NCBI GenBank assembly: GCA_932294295.1 | Contig: OW028581.1 | Coordinates: 11,481,026 to 11,545,025 of the forward strand | DNA from: Alitta virens | Lineage: Eukaryota > Annelida > Polychaeta > Phyllodocida > Nereididae | Direction: 5' to 3' | Length of the DNA stretch: 64,000 nucleotides | Shown: positions 22,400-33,383 of the stretch, piece after piece | How positions within the stretch are numbered: position 1 is the stretch's first letter | Layout of the letters: each line of letters starts with the position of its first letter | Notes under the pieces: model-generated | Databases searched by the model: none | What the model saw: only the letters and a program-made list of their open reading frames with translations | Told to the model about the DNA's origin: nothing | Position numbers and translations under genes: made by a program

Positions 22400-23230
22400 G
22401 ATTTTGGTGAAACTAAAAGAAGTAGATCCGTGTTGCCAAGCAAATAAACAATTTAGTTAATAATCTCTTCGGCCTAAAACACCTTTATAAAGTATTTATA
22501 ATCATCTAAACTATAATTTCACTAGTACTGCAGAATTCTATAACAGCTTTAATCCACTTTTACGCCCACCCGAAACCGGGAACTATTTGTGACCTGATCG
22601 TTCGAAAATAAGGTATGGATACTCAAAAAGTTGGGAAGAGCTAGAGATCCTGAGATGCCAAAACGGTTTTAAGAAGGGCTTAAACAATGGCACAAAGTGT
22701 GGTGAGTTTCCCAAATTGATTGAAAACTAGTCCTAAACAAGCGAAGTCCATTTTAGATGTATGTCAAGAAGTGTCATCATGATTTTCTAGCCTTTCAGGC
22801 GCTTCAAAGTTTGCGTGTTTTACAAGTGCTGGGATCAAGCCCTGTCACATGTTCAGATTTTAGTCAGATCTACAAGTTGCTTTCTACCCTTCGGGAATAT
22901 TTAAACTGTTTATAGTTGTCGTAGTCCTCCATCCGAAGTATAGGCTCATTTAAATAACAGTCAACCTCAGTATTACGTTTGGTAAAGCCTAAGTTTTATA
23001 AAATTACACAACGAGAAGTCATTTAATTAACTTGTATTTAGAGAGCCAAAACGTTACACATGTATAACAAAAATGAATGACAAAAATATGATCATTTATG
23101 TCCGGTGTATCATTTAATTATTTTTGAACCAATGATTGTTATGTGAATGAGTAAAAATAGGCTGTCTAAGAAATCAGGAGTGCAATGCATGTTCATTTTT
23201 TTCTTTTCTTTACTGAATGCTATTCTTATG
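22400..23230. other. Non-coding stretch 5' of the second P-like gene
   Basis: No supported ORF. It ends in a pyrimidine-rich tract and the acceptor tatgtacgcag at 23,237, which opens the next gene's first recognised exon. An upstream THAP exon might lie here but was not found. Confidence 0.4.
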
Positions 23231-23237
23231 TACGCAG

Positions 23238-23970
23238 ATGACACACTGTATTAGAGTGACCCATGGCCCAGGTGAGCCTCAAGTCAGCCTGTTTCTTCAT
23301 GGGGTTAGAGTAGCGTATGAGTACACAGGACTCAAACTAGAAGAGGTTGCGCTCTACCTACTCTCATTGAATCCATGTGTTGGCGTCAAACATTGCTCTG
23401 TGCAGGCCTTGAAGGGGGAGACTTTGTTCCGGGCAGTTTCTAATCAAGAGAGTCGCTTGAGGAGCAAGATCAGTGCCAGTCAAAAGGGCCTGTGTGCCTC
23501 ATGTCGTAAAGTTGAGTCGAATCTGCTACGCAGAAAAAAGAGGAGGACGAAAGGACCTGTGGGACACAAAGCACCACTCAAGCGACTCTCTAAGAAGCGT
23601 CTCAAAGATGCCCTTCAGAGTGTAAGGAGGGAGAAGAAGCAACTCGAGGCAAGACTGGAGCCACCTGCAAAAGAGGTAGAGGTGGAGAGCATCTGCATAA
23701 CAGCCTGCATACAGCTTGGCATTGTGCAGAGCACCAATCTGTCGCAAGTCCTGCCACATGTGAAGATATTTTGGGAGGAGCAGTTGAAGAATGTGCAAAG
23801 GAGCACCACTGGCAAGAGGTGGCAGCCAGCCATGATCAGGATGGCCCTAATGCTTCACTCCCAGAGCCCGCAGACATACCGGACGCTTCGTAATGCTTCA
23901 GTTGCCTGGGAAAACCACTCTCAGGGATTATTTTAATGCTTCTTCACCCTCACAAGGCTTTCAGCCAGAG
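23238..23970 (+). pseudogene. Large first exon of the second P-like gene
   Basis: Starts after the acceptor at 23,237 and ends GCCAGAG|gtatga. About 240 codons: an N-terminal block of unknown role (VTHGPGEPQVSLFLHGVRV), the CxxC and basic linker, coiled coil, and the region IRMALMLHSQSPQTYRTLRN that is conserved before RNase H in P-like transposases. A one-base loss just after TLRN throws the frame; LPGKTTLRDYFNASSPSQGF continues in the next frame up to the donor. Confidence 0.8.
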
Positions 23971-24719
23971 GTATGAACAAATAATAGAGGTATGAGTGTG
24001 TGAAATCAGTAACCGTATATATTTGCCATACACTAACTGTGACTATTGTGCTAAAGAATATTTATGACTGATCTAATTTCTTTGAACAGGTGATCGCAGA
24101 CATCCGGGACTCTGTGGCAAGAATGAACCTATCTGATAATGAGTGCTGGGTGACATGTTTGATGAAATGAAGATACAAAATGATCTGGTTAGTATTTCTG
24201 CTATTATATGCATATTTAAGTACTTTGAGTATTAAAGTATATTTAAATAGAAATAGGAAAATTTGTACTATCACCTCCGAGTCTTACCATTACGTACTCT
24301 GTGAGACATGTCATCTGTAGTATATGAGCCCTGCTGCATGACCTATCAGTGCACATTCACATTTTCAGGTGTTCATAGATAGATATGGATAGTGCAGCCC
24401 TCTAAGGCAGGTTCTGCTGCTCACGAGGGTTGATTCATGAGAGCATGAAGTTTTCCACATGTAATTGTATAATTGTACAATGTCATGTATGTTGTTTTGA
24501 TATACTAACAGGTATTCAGTGAGAGGACGGGTCAATTGGTCGGATTTGTGCATGATGGGTGGAGAGTTGCAACACACGTTTTAGTGCTTATGGTTGTTGG
24601 CGTAACCCATCGTGCTATAAAGTACAGCATTGGCCACTTCGGGACAAGTGGTGTGTCTGCGGATATGTTATATCCAATGATTTGGAAAGCTGTATTCCAT
24701 TTGGAATGTGAAATATAAT

Positions 24720-25141
24720 GTTATTATAGTCTATTTCCAGATTATTTAAACAAATTAGCTAAACACAAAACTTCAAATCATGATTTACAAGACAAGTATA
24801 TTGTTTGTTTAAAGATATTTCATACAATGCAATATGGTTGTCGAACATTATCTTATGCTGGGTGCAAATTATGGAATTCTTTACCAGCTGTATGGAAAGA
24901 AGCATGTGATGTTAATCAGTTTATTGCACATTTGTCCAAATGGACTTGCTATTATGAAAATTGTACTCGGTGCAAAGGTTATGTGTACCATACATGATTT
25001 TAAAAGTAAAGCATTATGTTTTTAATTTGTCATTTTATTTTGTTATTATTGTTTTACATATACTCGATGACCAGCCTTAGTGCTGTTGTTTCTGTTTATT
25101 TTAATCGAGTTTAAATAAAGATTTATTATTATTATTATTAA
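24720..25141 (+). mobile_element. LINE 3' fragment (CR1/L2-like ORF2 tail)
   Basis: An open frame 24,734-24,997 reads FPDYLNKLAKHKTSNHD, YGCRTLSYAGCKLWNSLP and DVNQFIAHLSKW before TGA. The phrase RTLSYAGCKLWNSLP is characteristic of the C-terminal end of ORF2 in CR1/L2-type LINEs. It is followed by a ~115-bp 3' UTR ending in a (ATT)n tail (25,113-25,141), also typical of these clades. It is 5'-truncated, as expected from target-primed reverse transcription, and sits within the second P-like gene where its RNase H core should be. Confidence 0.8.
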
Positions 25142-25358
25142 TATAAATTTGTCATATTTGATTGTATAAGTATTTAAAATAATTAAAAGTTCAAAATGCC
25201 TTTCACTGTGTTTGTCGAATCTATCACTATCGAACATGATACTGTGTCTTGAATAGTGAATTTGGTTGATAAGTTGGATTAACTGCAATGTATATGTACA
25301 TTATATGCAGAAGATGTGCAACAAAGTGAATTAAGCCTGATGCATTGATTCTTTCAAG
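25142..25358. other. Intronic remnant of the second P-like gene
   Basis: AT-rich sequence between the LINE tail and the acceptor ctttcaag at 25,358; no features of its own. Confidence 0.5.
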
Positions 25359-26013
25359 GTAAAGAGCTTGTTGAGCAGTTAGTCTGGCTAAAATGATTGC
25401 CTCAAGCTAAAAGAGAGTTGCACCTGGGCAACTTTCCACCAGAAACTCAGCGTCTGGTGTGATGCGGATGACGTCTTGGGTAACCGGCAGAACAGGTCGT
25501 TTGTGGCCTTGGATGTCATGATGGCCCTTGTGCAGGCTAATGAGCCTCAGTTTACCATGCCCCAATCAACTGTTGAACTGACTGAAAGGGATGAGGCCAA
25601 TTTGGCATATATAGCTGGATATATGCTGCAAAAGCTACGAGGCTGCTACCCAGCCATTGTTTCGGCTTTAATTCTGGAACAATCGCCCAATACCGCCAAC
25701 TACAACTGGATTAGGGCAATCAACCGAGGTGGCCTGATTGTGCCAAATTGTGATTTCGTTGACTGCACAAGTCACCTAGAAAAACTTTTTCGCAGCACTT
25801 CAGTTCTGAACATCAGCAGAACTGACTTTATATCTATGATCGCCAGCAGAGATGACTTTTACCTGTTTTATTTTTGATTGTGCTGACCTTTTTTATACTG
25901 TACACATGCATAAGAAGTGTCGCACAATCTTTGATGAATTTGAACAGGCAGCTGCCTCCAACAAGCTGAGAAAAAAACTTTGCGAGACTCTCTGTTTTGA
26001 TTTATTTTCATAA

Positions 26014-26854
26014 CGCTGCCATGTTTCGTGCTTGACAATATGTAACATAGAATGTTTTTTTTTATTTATAAACTTTTTTTGCTTAACACATGATTCCCAA
26101 TCATTCTGGGCTATGAATTAACGAGGCATCAATTAATATTTATTGTATATATAATAATAATAACAAAAATTGTTAATAGGAAAATCTATTCTTTGTTTCA
26201 TTAAAAATCATCATATACTATTGAAATAGTTTTTGCTTGTTGCAAATTAGTGTAGCAATATAAGTTTTACAACTGGTAGTTCAGAGTATCAAGAAAATGT
26301 ATCATAGCTTGGAAAAAAGACACAGTTATGGCAGATGAAACAAATCCAAAATTTAGTAAAACAGCGCACTTAAAGTCAAAAAGTTTCTGGACAGCATGGC
26401 ATATCTTCGTTAGCATCATCTATTAGCTGAAAAAGCACAGGCCAAAAGGTATGTGAAAGGCATTGCATTATTAACAAGATTAATATTATATCAAATAGGA
26501 TAAGCCAAAAAAAAAACCGGCAAAGGATTGCATGATCACACAATTGCCATAAGACAATCAGTGCAGTTTACAGCGACATTTAAAGCACAGTTTATCAATG
26601 TTAGAGTGGCACACTACTACTGACTCCATCAATGGTAAAATAAATTAAGGCAACATCAATATGACCCAAACTGTGACATACATAATATATATATATATAT
26701 CTGAACATGAACTAATGACAAACAATCTCATTATATCAGCAATTTGCATATCTGGCATATATTTCATTTTCTTTGAGCTTTAGATTTACAGAGTTAGTGC
26801 AAACTGTATTGACAATATTGTAATTGTAGTAATTCATTATGAAATAAAGAATGA
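26014..26854. other. Gap between two convergent P-like genes
   Basis: AT-rich, non-coding; (TA)n at about 26,685-26,700. The 3' termini of both flanking transposons should lie here, but no shared inverted repeat is evident by eye. Confidence 0.45.
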
Positions 26855-26987
26855 CTAATGTCTCTGGACTTTAGCCATTGGCTCATCGTCTACTTCAATT
26901 GGTCTTTTTGACTCAGCAGTGACGTTGCCCTTCACGGAGAAATGGAAAGCAAGACTGCGTTGCATGTGTAGAATAGTCTCGTTGTGG
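26855..26987 (-). pseudogene. Last exon of the third P-like gene
   Basis: The acceptor tttctcacttgcag ends at 26,988. It reads HNETILHMQRSLAFHFSVKG, then an acidic/basic tail, and stops at TAG 26,857-26,855. The pattern resembles the common transposase ending with a hydrophobic VKGN-like phrase. It is separated from the Glu-motif exon by an intron now enlarged by a CAGCTGG element. Confidence 0.7.
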
Positions 26988-27023
26988 CTGCAAGTGAGAA
27001 ACTTTATTGTAAGATGCAGAAAG

Positions 27024-28129
27024 CAGGAGCACACCACCAGCAAATTTTACAAAGGCTGGCTAGCAGCCTGATATTTAGTTTCTATATGTTTCACAGACAA
27101 TAGAGTTGAAAAGTTCTCAGTCTAGGAAACATTCATCTGTTATTCATTTTTTCTGACTTAACAGCTACTGCAGAAGCACTGGTGCCAGCCAGCCCATTGA
27201 TGATTATTTTCTAAGCCAGCCAGCCAATTAAATTCACCCAGCTAGCAACCGTCTTAGCCAGCCAGCCAATTCAATTTAACCAGTTAGCAACTTTCTTAGC
27301 CAGTTTACTGTTTACATTTCTTAGCATTTCCACCCAGCTGTAAATTTTCCCCTAACTTTTCCAGCTGGTTTTGTTATGTTAGGCCAGAAAGGCCTAATAA
27401 TAGCAAAAATGGAGGCAGGATGATTTAGGATAATGATTGTCATTATATTTTGTCATTATTTCTACTGTTTATGACTGAAAGTGGTAAAATAAATAGATCT
27501 AAAAAATTATTTTGTAAAAACACTGCATTTTTTCCTTACGTATCTCTACTTTTGAATATCAATAAATGCTAGATAATAAAGCCAGATGAGAGGGAGTATA
27601 TGAAAGAACAGCTGTATCACAAGAATTTCCAGTGCAGCTGGGAATGCAAGCTAGCAGGAGGTCACTAGCCTAGCCTCAATAAGTTGAAAAATATCAAGCA
27701 TCGCCACTGCAGCTGGGAGACTGCCAGCTAGCTGGAGCCTCAATAAGTTGAAAAATAGCTAGCTGGAGGTCACTAGCTGCAGCCTCAAAAAGTTGAAAAA
27801 TAGCAATCATCACCACTGCAGCTGGGAGACTGTCAGCTAGCTAGAGGTCACTAGCTGGAGCCTCAACAAAAAAAGCTCAATAAGTTGAAAAATAGCAAGC
27901 ATCACCACTGCAGCTGGGAGATTGCCAGCTAGCTGCATGGAGGTCACTAGCTGGAGCCTCAATAATTTGAGAATTTGCCAGCTATGATGGATCCAGCTCA
28001 AGTCCTTGTCAGCTGGCTTATATACCAGCTGGGAGACAGGTCTCAGAGTTACCTCCAGCTGGAAAGACTCCAGCCAGCTGGTACTTGAATAACAGATAAA
28101 AGTGAATAACAGGTAGTGGTGTGCTCCAA
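27024..28129 (-). mobile_element. CAGCTGG-rich element, copy C, with ends and 6-bp TSD
   Basis: Reverse-orientation copy with both ends present. The left edge is CAGGAGCACACCACC at 27,024; the right edge is the inverted form ...GTGGTGTGCTCCAA ending at 28,129, so the ends are imperfect inverted repeats built on GGAGCACACCAC. The flanks are identical 6-mers, AGAAAG (27,018-27,023 and 28,130-28,135), read as a target duplication. About four 78-bp units lie inside. The element sits in the last intron of the third P-like gene, whose exons still splice in phase around it. No coding sequence. Confidence 0.8.
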
Positions 28130-28189
28130 AGAAAGTAAGGTGTATCATGGTCAAATTTCGATTGTATCAGTATTTTACTGTTGGATGAT

Positions 28190-28246
28190 AAAGTTGGATT
28201 TGTTACATGTATTGCATACATGCATTGCATACATGCATAATTTACA

Positions 28247-28276
<30 letters not shown>
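28190..28276. repeat. Microsatellites: gcatacat words then (TA)n
   Basis: Short repeats of tgcatacatgcat are followed by an uninterrupted (TA)n tract of about 27 bp (28,250-28,276). Confidence 0.85.
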
Positions 28277-28283
<7 letters not shown>

Positions 28284-28326
28284 AAAACCCTACCACAGTG
28301 GTGGATCAGCTCAGTGAAACCCACGA

Positions 28327-28382
28327 GTGAGCTGTCTGGGGGAGGCAAAGCCACTCGTGAGTTCCTCCCCCAGACAGCTCAC
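28327..28382. repeat. Perfect 19-bp hairpin
   Basis: The left arm 28,327-28,345 (GTGAGCTGTCTGGGGGAGG) pairs perfectly with the right arm 28,364-28,382, with an 18-nt loop. It is GC-rich in AT-rich surroundings, within the last intron of the third P-like gene just 29 bp from the splice donor. Confidence 0.95.
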
Positions 28383-28410
28383 AAATATATTTATCTATCT
28401 ATCTGTATAC

Positions 28411-28585
28411 AGTGATAAATTTGATCCATACCCAAACTCCTTTAGAGAAGGGTTTCTGCTCCTTGCTCCAAGTCCTCTATGTCGGCCAAACCTGTTTTCT
28501 AGGGGATCTTGGCAGAAGATATTGGCATGGATCGGCTTCACCCCGGCTGACAACAAGTGCTTAATGGTGCCTGTGAAGCCCTTCA
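28411..28585 (-). pseudogene. Glu-motif exon of the third P-like gene
   Basis: The acceptor aaattcag ends at 28,586; the donor is CT|gtatac at 28,411. The entry phase completes the Val codon split from the previous exon (KTT-V-KGFTG). It contains FCQDPLENRFGRHRG, the counterpart of the QDHLE..F motif carrying the last catalytic acid, then GARSRNPSLKEF. The exit phase joins the last exon (26,987) as Leu-His. Confidence 0.8.
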
Positions 28586-28695
28586 CTGAATTTAAAATGG
28601 GTGTTATGAACTGTTAAGTCCAAAAAGAGATGCCAAAACTATTGTTTTTTATTATACTAATATAAATATAGGGTTTTCTGTCCTCTCTACTATTC

Positions 28696-28944
28696 TTGAT
28701 AACGAGCTGTTCTGACATTGCAATTTATGTCCATGGCAGGCATGTTCAAACAGCCTGCCTCAATTCCAGGGAGTATACCCCAGTGTACTTTGCTAAAACA
28801 ATTACTGTGCTCCTTAGCCAAAGCACTGAACAGTTGCAATCAATGTCTACCATGTTGACTTATTTGCACCCGGGTGAAGTGAAGCAGTATTTTGAGGATC
28901 TGTTTAGTTTCCGTGGCCTTGGCACTCATGATGGCAGGGTTTGA
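28696..28944 (+). other. Unidentified 82-codon ORF within an intron, opposite strand
   Basis: Contains LHPGEVKQYFEDLFSFRGLG and other protein-like composition, running opposite to the surrounding P-like gene, between its exons at 29,141 and 28,585. No family recognised; it may be part of an inserted element or chance. Confidence 0.2.
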
Positions 28945-29140
28945 AGTATGAGACAAAGACCATGTGTGTACTAGTTGAATATATCACCCACTAGACCATG
29001 GATGCAAAAAACTTAATTTTACATGCAACTTTCTGGTCATGGTTACTGTATCACAAACTATGTAAGGAAATAATCATAAGAGAATTATAAGATTAATAAT
29101 TACACAGATTCCAAACCCTGAGGCTGGAAATGAATTATAC

Positions 29141-29814
29141 CTGTAGTCTTTATGCCTTGGTATGTCTGTTGTGAGAGGAACATTTTGTCTTTCTCTTGTT
29201 TCGAGAAGCCCTCTCTTTGAGCAACTTCAGCCTTCCAGGCTTCAATGTCCCCCATGAAGTTAGTTTCTAGATGAAACTGTATTAATGTGACATGCATTGT
29301 GGTTAGGAAATTAAGGTAGCAATTAAAAAAATAATATTCATTCTAAATTAAAAACATTTGCTATTCTCAAATAGCATTATTTTACCTGAAACCTGGGATC
29401 ATTGAGGTCTGTGTAGGATGCTCTATCTGGCTTTTTTGTGGCAAGATCCTCATTCTCGCATCTGCCATTAAGGCAGTCGAAAAATTTGTCACAATTTAAG
29501 ACAAATTTTGCAGTCTCTGAAGCATCAGGCTGCTGCTCTAGAACCTTCCCAACTCTGGTGCTCAGAACCTGTGTGAAGGACTGCATTTATATATCCAAGA
29601 AAAGAAGGTAACAGGCCCAAAAATTAATAATGTATGTACAAATTTCTATTGCAATTACACAGTAGAAACAATGTACCTGTGCGGCTAGCCTGACAGACAT
29701 TCTGGATGCTGGATTCAATCGAATGTGCCTAATTGTAAGCTTTGTCATGCTTAGCTGGTGCTCGGCTTGGTATGCTTCTACAATGTGCTTCCACAGCAAT
29801 TCTTTATCATTCCT
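29141..29814 (-). pseudogene. Helical insertion region exons of the third P-like gene
   Basis: Three consecutive exons (29814-29677, 29578-29396, 29276-29141) with clean GT-AG borders and continuous frame. They read LLWKHIVEAYQAEHQLSMTK to RLAAQ, then VLSTRVGKVLEQQPDASETAK and CDKFFDCLNGR, then FMGDIEAWKAEVAQREGFSK to YQGIKTT. In P-like transposases this mostly helical, GTP-binding-type insertion interrupts the RNase H fold before the final Glu motif. The clean frame suggests this element decayed more recently than the other two. Confidence 0.8.
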
Positions 29815-30208
29815 CTGAAATGGAGTAATTTACCGGAGTAAGATCAAGTATGGTGCATTAAGAATATTCCTGACAGGCTGAATCGCCTAACAAATAGGTA
29901 GTAAATTTTTACCCAGATTTGCCTGCTGCCCCTACCATTTTGGAACTTTCCAAGTTATTTCTGATTGTTTTAATCCGGTGTTGCGGGTCCGAGATGAAGA
30001 ACAAAGATCTTTTTTCGGTTGCAAACACATTTCGGCTGAAACAGCTTCATCAGAATGTAACTTGTACAATGCCTGATTGGCAGATCCTTTGTCACTTGTG
30101 CAGGCGATATCCTTTTGTTTATGAATGCCATAAAATATTTAAGTAGACTACAAGAATGCAATTAAGCTACTACTCTAATTTTGCAAAGTAATAGCATAAT
30201 TAATGTTA

Positions 30209-30393
30209 TGCAAAATGGTTGAAGAACAAGAACAAGATCAGTTCACCAAGCAAACGTTTCAATCATAACATTCAGTGGGAATCGAACCCACAACCAACCA
30301 AGTCAAGTAAATCAACCACAGTGCACAACGTCAAAGCCTTAAGGGGCACATGAGAAATTACTGAACTCAACGGACAGAGTAGTATAGTGAGTA
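30209..30393 (-). mobile_element. tRNA-derived SINE, copy 1
   Basis: On the minus strand it carries a near-perfect RNA polymerase III B box (GGTTCGATTCC, 30,288-30,278) in a tRNA-like context. A 185-bp near-identical copy lies at 33,384-33,569 in the same orientation. It sits in an intron of the third P-like gene. The A box is weak. Ends: ...caaccattttgca on the 3' side (low coordinate). Confidence 0.75.
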
Positions 30394-33383
30394 GGAGAGT
30401 AGTAAAGTGAGTAAGAAATGTGTTCTTTGTGGTTTAGCTTTTTTAGTGCAGTTGATGATTAGCATAACTTCAGGTTAGTTCATACGTTGACTTCCACTTA
30501 CTTTCATTCCACATATCTCTAAATAAGCAACAGTCTTCCGCATACATTGATACAGGAGTCCTGGTTTTGCGGATATTGTTGCAAAGTAAGCAATACATTC
30601 TTTGACATCATTGTTAATTCCCACCATCATCAATGCCAACACATGACTAGCAAGAGCTTTAATTGTAGAAGTCTGGAGCATAGAAAATATAAGTAGACTG
30701 GTTTAGTATTAAATTCATTACAACTGAGCCAGATTGTGTGGTAATGAGGAAATAATTTCATGCCTTTTCATGCCCACGAAGAGGGATTAACGAAGCCGAT
30801 GATGCTGTCACCCTTTCTGTCATACACCAAATCACTTCTGATAGTCATTTCGTCATGCATTAATATGCCGTATTGTTTTTCACTAGGAAGTTCCTTCATG
30901 AGTTTTTTAATGTACTGAAATAATGAGCATGCATAAGCTGTTTTTAAAGCAGACTGGCCATTTATATGCAAATTCAGAACTGATAAAAGGAATTGTATTT
31001 GGCCATACTTGTACTGCACCAAGGACATAACCTGTTTGCTCCGGGCTAAAATGGCAAATTTAAATGTTATATTACCTCCAAGACGTGCATCTGAAAACCT
31101 TCACCAGCTGTGAATACCCTGTGTAATCCCTCAAGGTGCTCTTATTGGGGAGGCGGAGTATATGGCAAACCTGTAATTTCATAGTGAAAGTCACATAAAC
31201 GGTGGTACAAATATGACAATATTGCTTATTTGCTATATTATCAAAATTCATAAGTTAATCAGAGGCTTTCCTTATCATCATAGGATGCCAGCGCATTCCA
31301 CGGGGATCCAGGTTGCGAGCTTTGACATGTTCCTCACAAAACAATTTTAGGAAAGGGTCTGTTATTTCACTCTGTTCTACGATGGCTTCAAGTCCATCCT
31401 AATAAAATAACACTGTTTATTACAAAAGCTAGCAAAGTGATACATCAGAGCACTCTTAACCCAACTACCTTACTCATAGTGGGTTTGTTGACATTAAATC
31501 TAATTAAGTCATGACAAAGTAGCATTCTGGTCATGTGACCTCAGGCACTGATGTAGCTCTGAGTTACAGGAATCAGGCAGTATTATTTTTATGTGTAAGC
31601 CCCTCAGTCTTGATTATTGCAAACTTATCTGTATGATCCCACTAAAAAATTTAATATATAAGGTAAAATTCAAATTCAATTTAATTATGCAATTCCAGAG
31701 TAAAGAAACAACATCTTTGGTTGAATTTAAGTGCTTAAGTGTCCTTTGAAATGATGAAATTGTTATTGTTCCTGCACCTACATCTTCATTAATGAGATAA
31801 ATGAGTCAGTTTCACGGAGTTATTAATCAAGTGCTAGAGCATATTTATATAGAAATAGTTTAGTTAACTTTACATTCAGTGATTTAAACAATGCAAACCT
31901 GCAAGTCGGGTTCTAGTTGTAGACTTTCATTTTGTAGCTGTTTTTGAATGCTGGCAATGGTGGCCTCTTGCTCCTTGATCAATTGTCTATTGTTCTTGAC
32001 CTCCTGGATAAGCGATGACTTGCTAACGTTTTCGGTTTAATGGGTTTTGAAGAATCCTTCTTCCTCTCACAAAACTTGCAAATGCCTTTAGAAATGATGA
32101 AGTTTTATACTACATAAAACATATATACATTGTCTTCAGTGGAACCCTGTCTTCAGACCACATCATTGTAAACAGTTGTAATGGTACCTTTGTACATATA
32201 TATTTTAATAATTTTGTTTCCCTTTAAAAGAAAAAAAAATCATCTTAGTAATTGTTATGATCTCCTTAATAAATGCCTTTGACATTACTAGATAAAATAT
32301 GGGTTTAGTGCAGTATAGCGGACCCAAATTTATGCCCATATTTGGCGGCCATTAAAAATTAAATATTATCAAATATTTCACTATTTTTAAGTTCTAGCAC
32401 AATTACAATAACATTTGATGTAGATAAGCAGAGATTTGGGGGCGGTAGCCCCCAAGAAAAAACCAAAATAAACGCTGTCTTTACCGTGAAGATGAAACCG
32501 CCGTCACAACAACATTAGTTTGCGACGTCATATTTACATTTCAAGCATTTTTACATCATAGGCCTGGCAATGAGGCTTGTTAAATATGGTCATAAATCTG
32601 GGTCTGCTATACTGCATTTTTTCCTAAAATATATTAAGAATAAAAATGCTTCATCGATAACTTTTGTGTCAACAGCAACTGTACAGTCTTTGCATCTTGG
32701 AGCTGCATTACACCACTCCATTTTCTTCAAAATCCTCAGCAGATGCACAAGTCCTCGCTCCTCAACATCAAATTCTTGCTTCATGGTGAGATCTGAAACC
32801 AGGGAAACTTGTGGTTGGATTTGATTTAGTGCATTAATAGCATGGGATTAACAATAATTAACAGCTTACTGAATTTGCGCATCGCAACATACTGTATCTT
32901 TTCACTGTTGCCATAAAGCTATTTTGAAGATAACTTTAGTGGCTACATCCAGGTCATCATCGATAAAGCCAATGGCCAAAAAATAATCACTCTGCCTGAG
33001 GCAAACCCATGGCTCTGGGAGTTTCCTCACGTCATGACGCAATTTGGCGAAATTGTAATAGAAAACAATCAGCAAATGTTTCAATACTGCTAACATTGCA
33101 AGAGGAAAAAAGCAAAGATTCCTAAATTTCAATTTTACAACACTTGAACTAGTGAATGTTTTACATTCAAATTGGCTTACGGACTCCCTTCGAGATTCTT
33201 TTGGTGCCGAAGGAACAGATTTCAATGGCATGTTCAGGGTTGGAAGGCTGCCTGGCATCAATCTGAACGTTTTACCTTAATTATCGGAAGGGTCAGATTA
33301 TCGGAATAATTCAAATTTGGATTTTTAATATATATAATAAATGTTTGATTCATACAGTATGAATAACATAATTGCTGTTTAAA

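Larger units (their letters stand above)
23238..26013 (+). pseudogene. Second P/THAP-like transposase, decayed and interrupted
   Basis: Exons: 23,238-23,970; 24,090-24,187; 24,512-~24,712; 25,359-26,013. Exon 1 carries a Cys pair (CASCRK), basic stretch LLRRKKRRTK, coiled coil (KRLKDALQSVRREKKQLEARL), then FWEEQLKNVQ, KRWQPAMIRMALMLHSQSP and, after a frameshift near 23,893, LPGKTTLRDYF. Exon 2 has GDMFDEMKIQNDL (first RNase H Asp, 24,161-24,163) after another shift. Exon 3 has SERTGQLVGFVH and ATHVLVLMVVGV. The following DGAS-, D..H.IK- and QDPLE-type motifs are absent; a LINE 3' fragment occupies that place. Exon 4 has WLK-stop-LP, RSFVALDVMMAL, YIAGYMLQKLRGCYP, RGGLIVP and, after a shift near 25,866, CRTIFDEFEQAAASNKLRKKL to TAA at 26,011. 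So the core was lost and the rest is broken. The 1,073-1,487 fragment is related. Confidence 0.82.
26855..33262 (-). pseudogene. Third P/THAP-like transposase gene, minus strand, full DDE set
   Basis: Exons (high to low): 33262-33181 (PGSLPTLNMPLKS, the linker found after THAP domains), 32792-~32640, ~32074-31899 (coiled coil IKEQEATIASIQKQLQNE), 31398-~31263 (RGMRWHPMMIRKAS), 31170-31076 (LPNKSTLRDYTGY), 30914-30792 (GILMHDEMTIRSDLVYDRKG), 30672-30502 (ASHVLALMMVGI), ~30125-29913 (TSDKGSANQ; ISDPQHRIKTIRNN), 29814-29677, 29578-29396, 29276-29141, 28585-28411 (CQDPLENRFGRHRG, SRNPSLKEF), 26987-26855 (SLAFHFSVKGN). Acidic RNase H positions: Asp 30854-30852, Asp 30093-30091, Asp 29989-29987, Glu 28499-28497. 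Exons from 29814 down join in matching phases without stops. The 5' half has frameshifts (about 32,040, 31,105, 30,020), a missing donor near 31,265, and no THAP finger. The last intron holds a CAGCTGG element and another intron a SINE. Confidence 0.85.

Noticed and set aside
21598..22443. 281-codon minus-strand ORF (SIYLSIYSYL repeats)
   Set aside because: It is the translation of the GATA/GCTGTA microsatellite, with no protein signal apart from the repeat.
27024..27036. CAGCTGG elements as ordinary hAT elements with 8-bp duplications
   Set aside because: The ends begin CAGG as in hAT, but the two complete copies show 6-bp, not 8-bp, identical flanks, so I left the superfamily open.
30240..30340. 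A functional tRNA gene at the B-box sequence
   Set aside because: There is a B box but no cloverleaf with a clear acceptor stem and A box; an almost identical copy at 33.4 kb points to a SINE.
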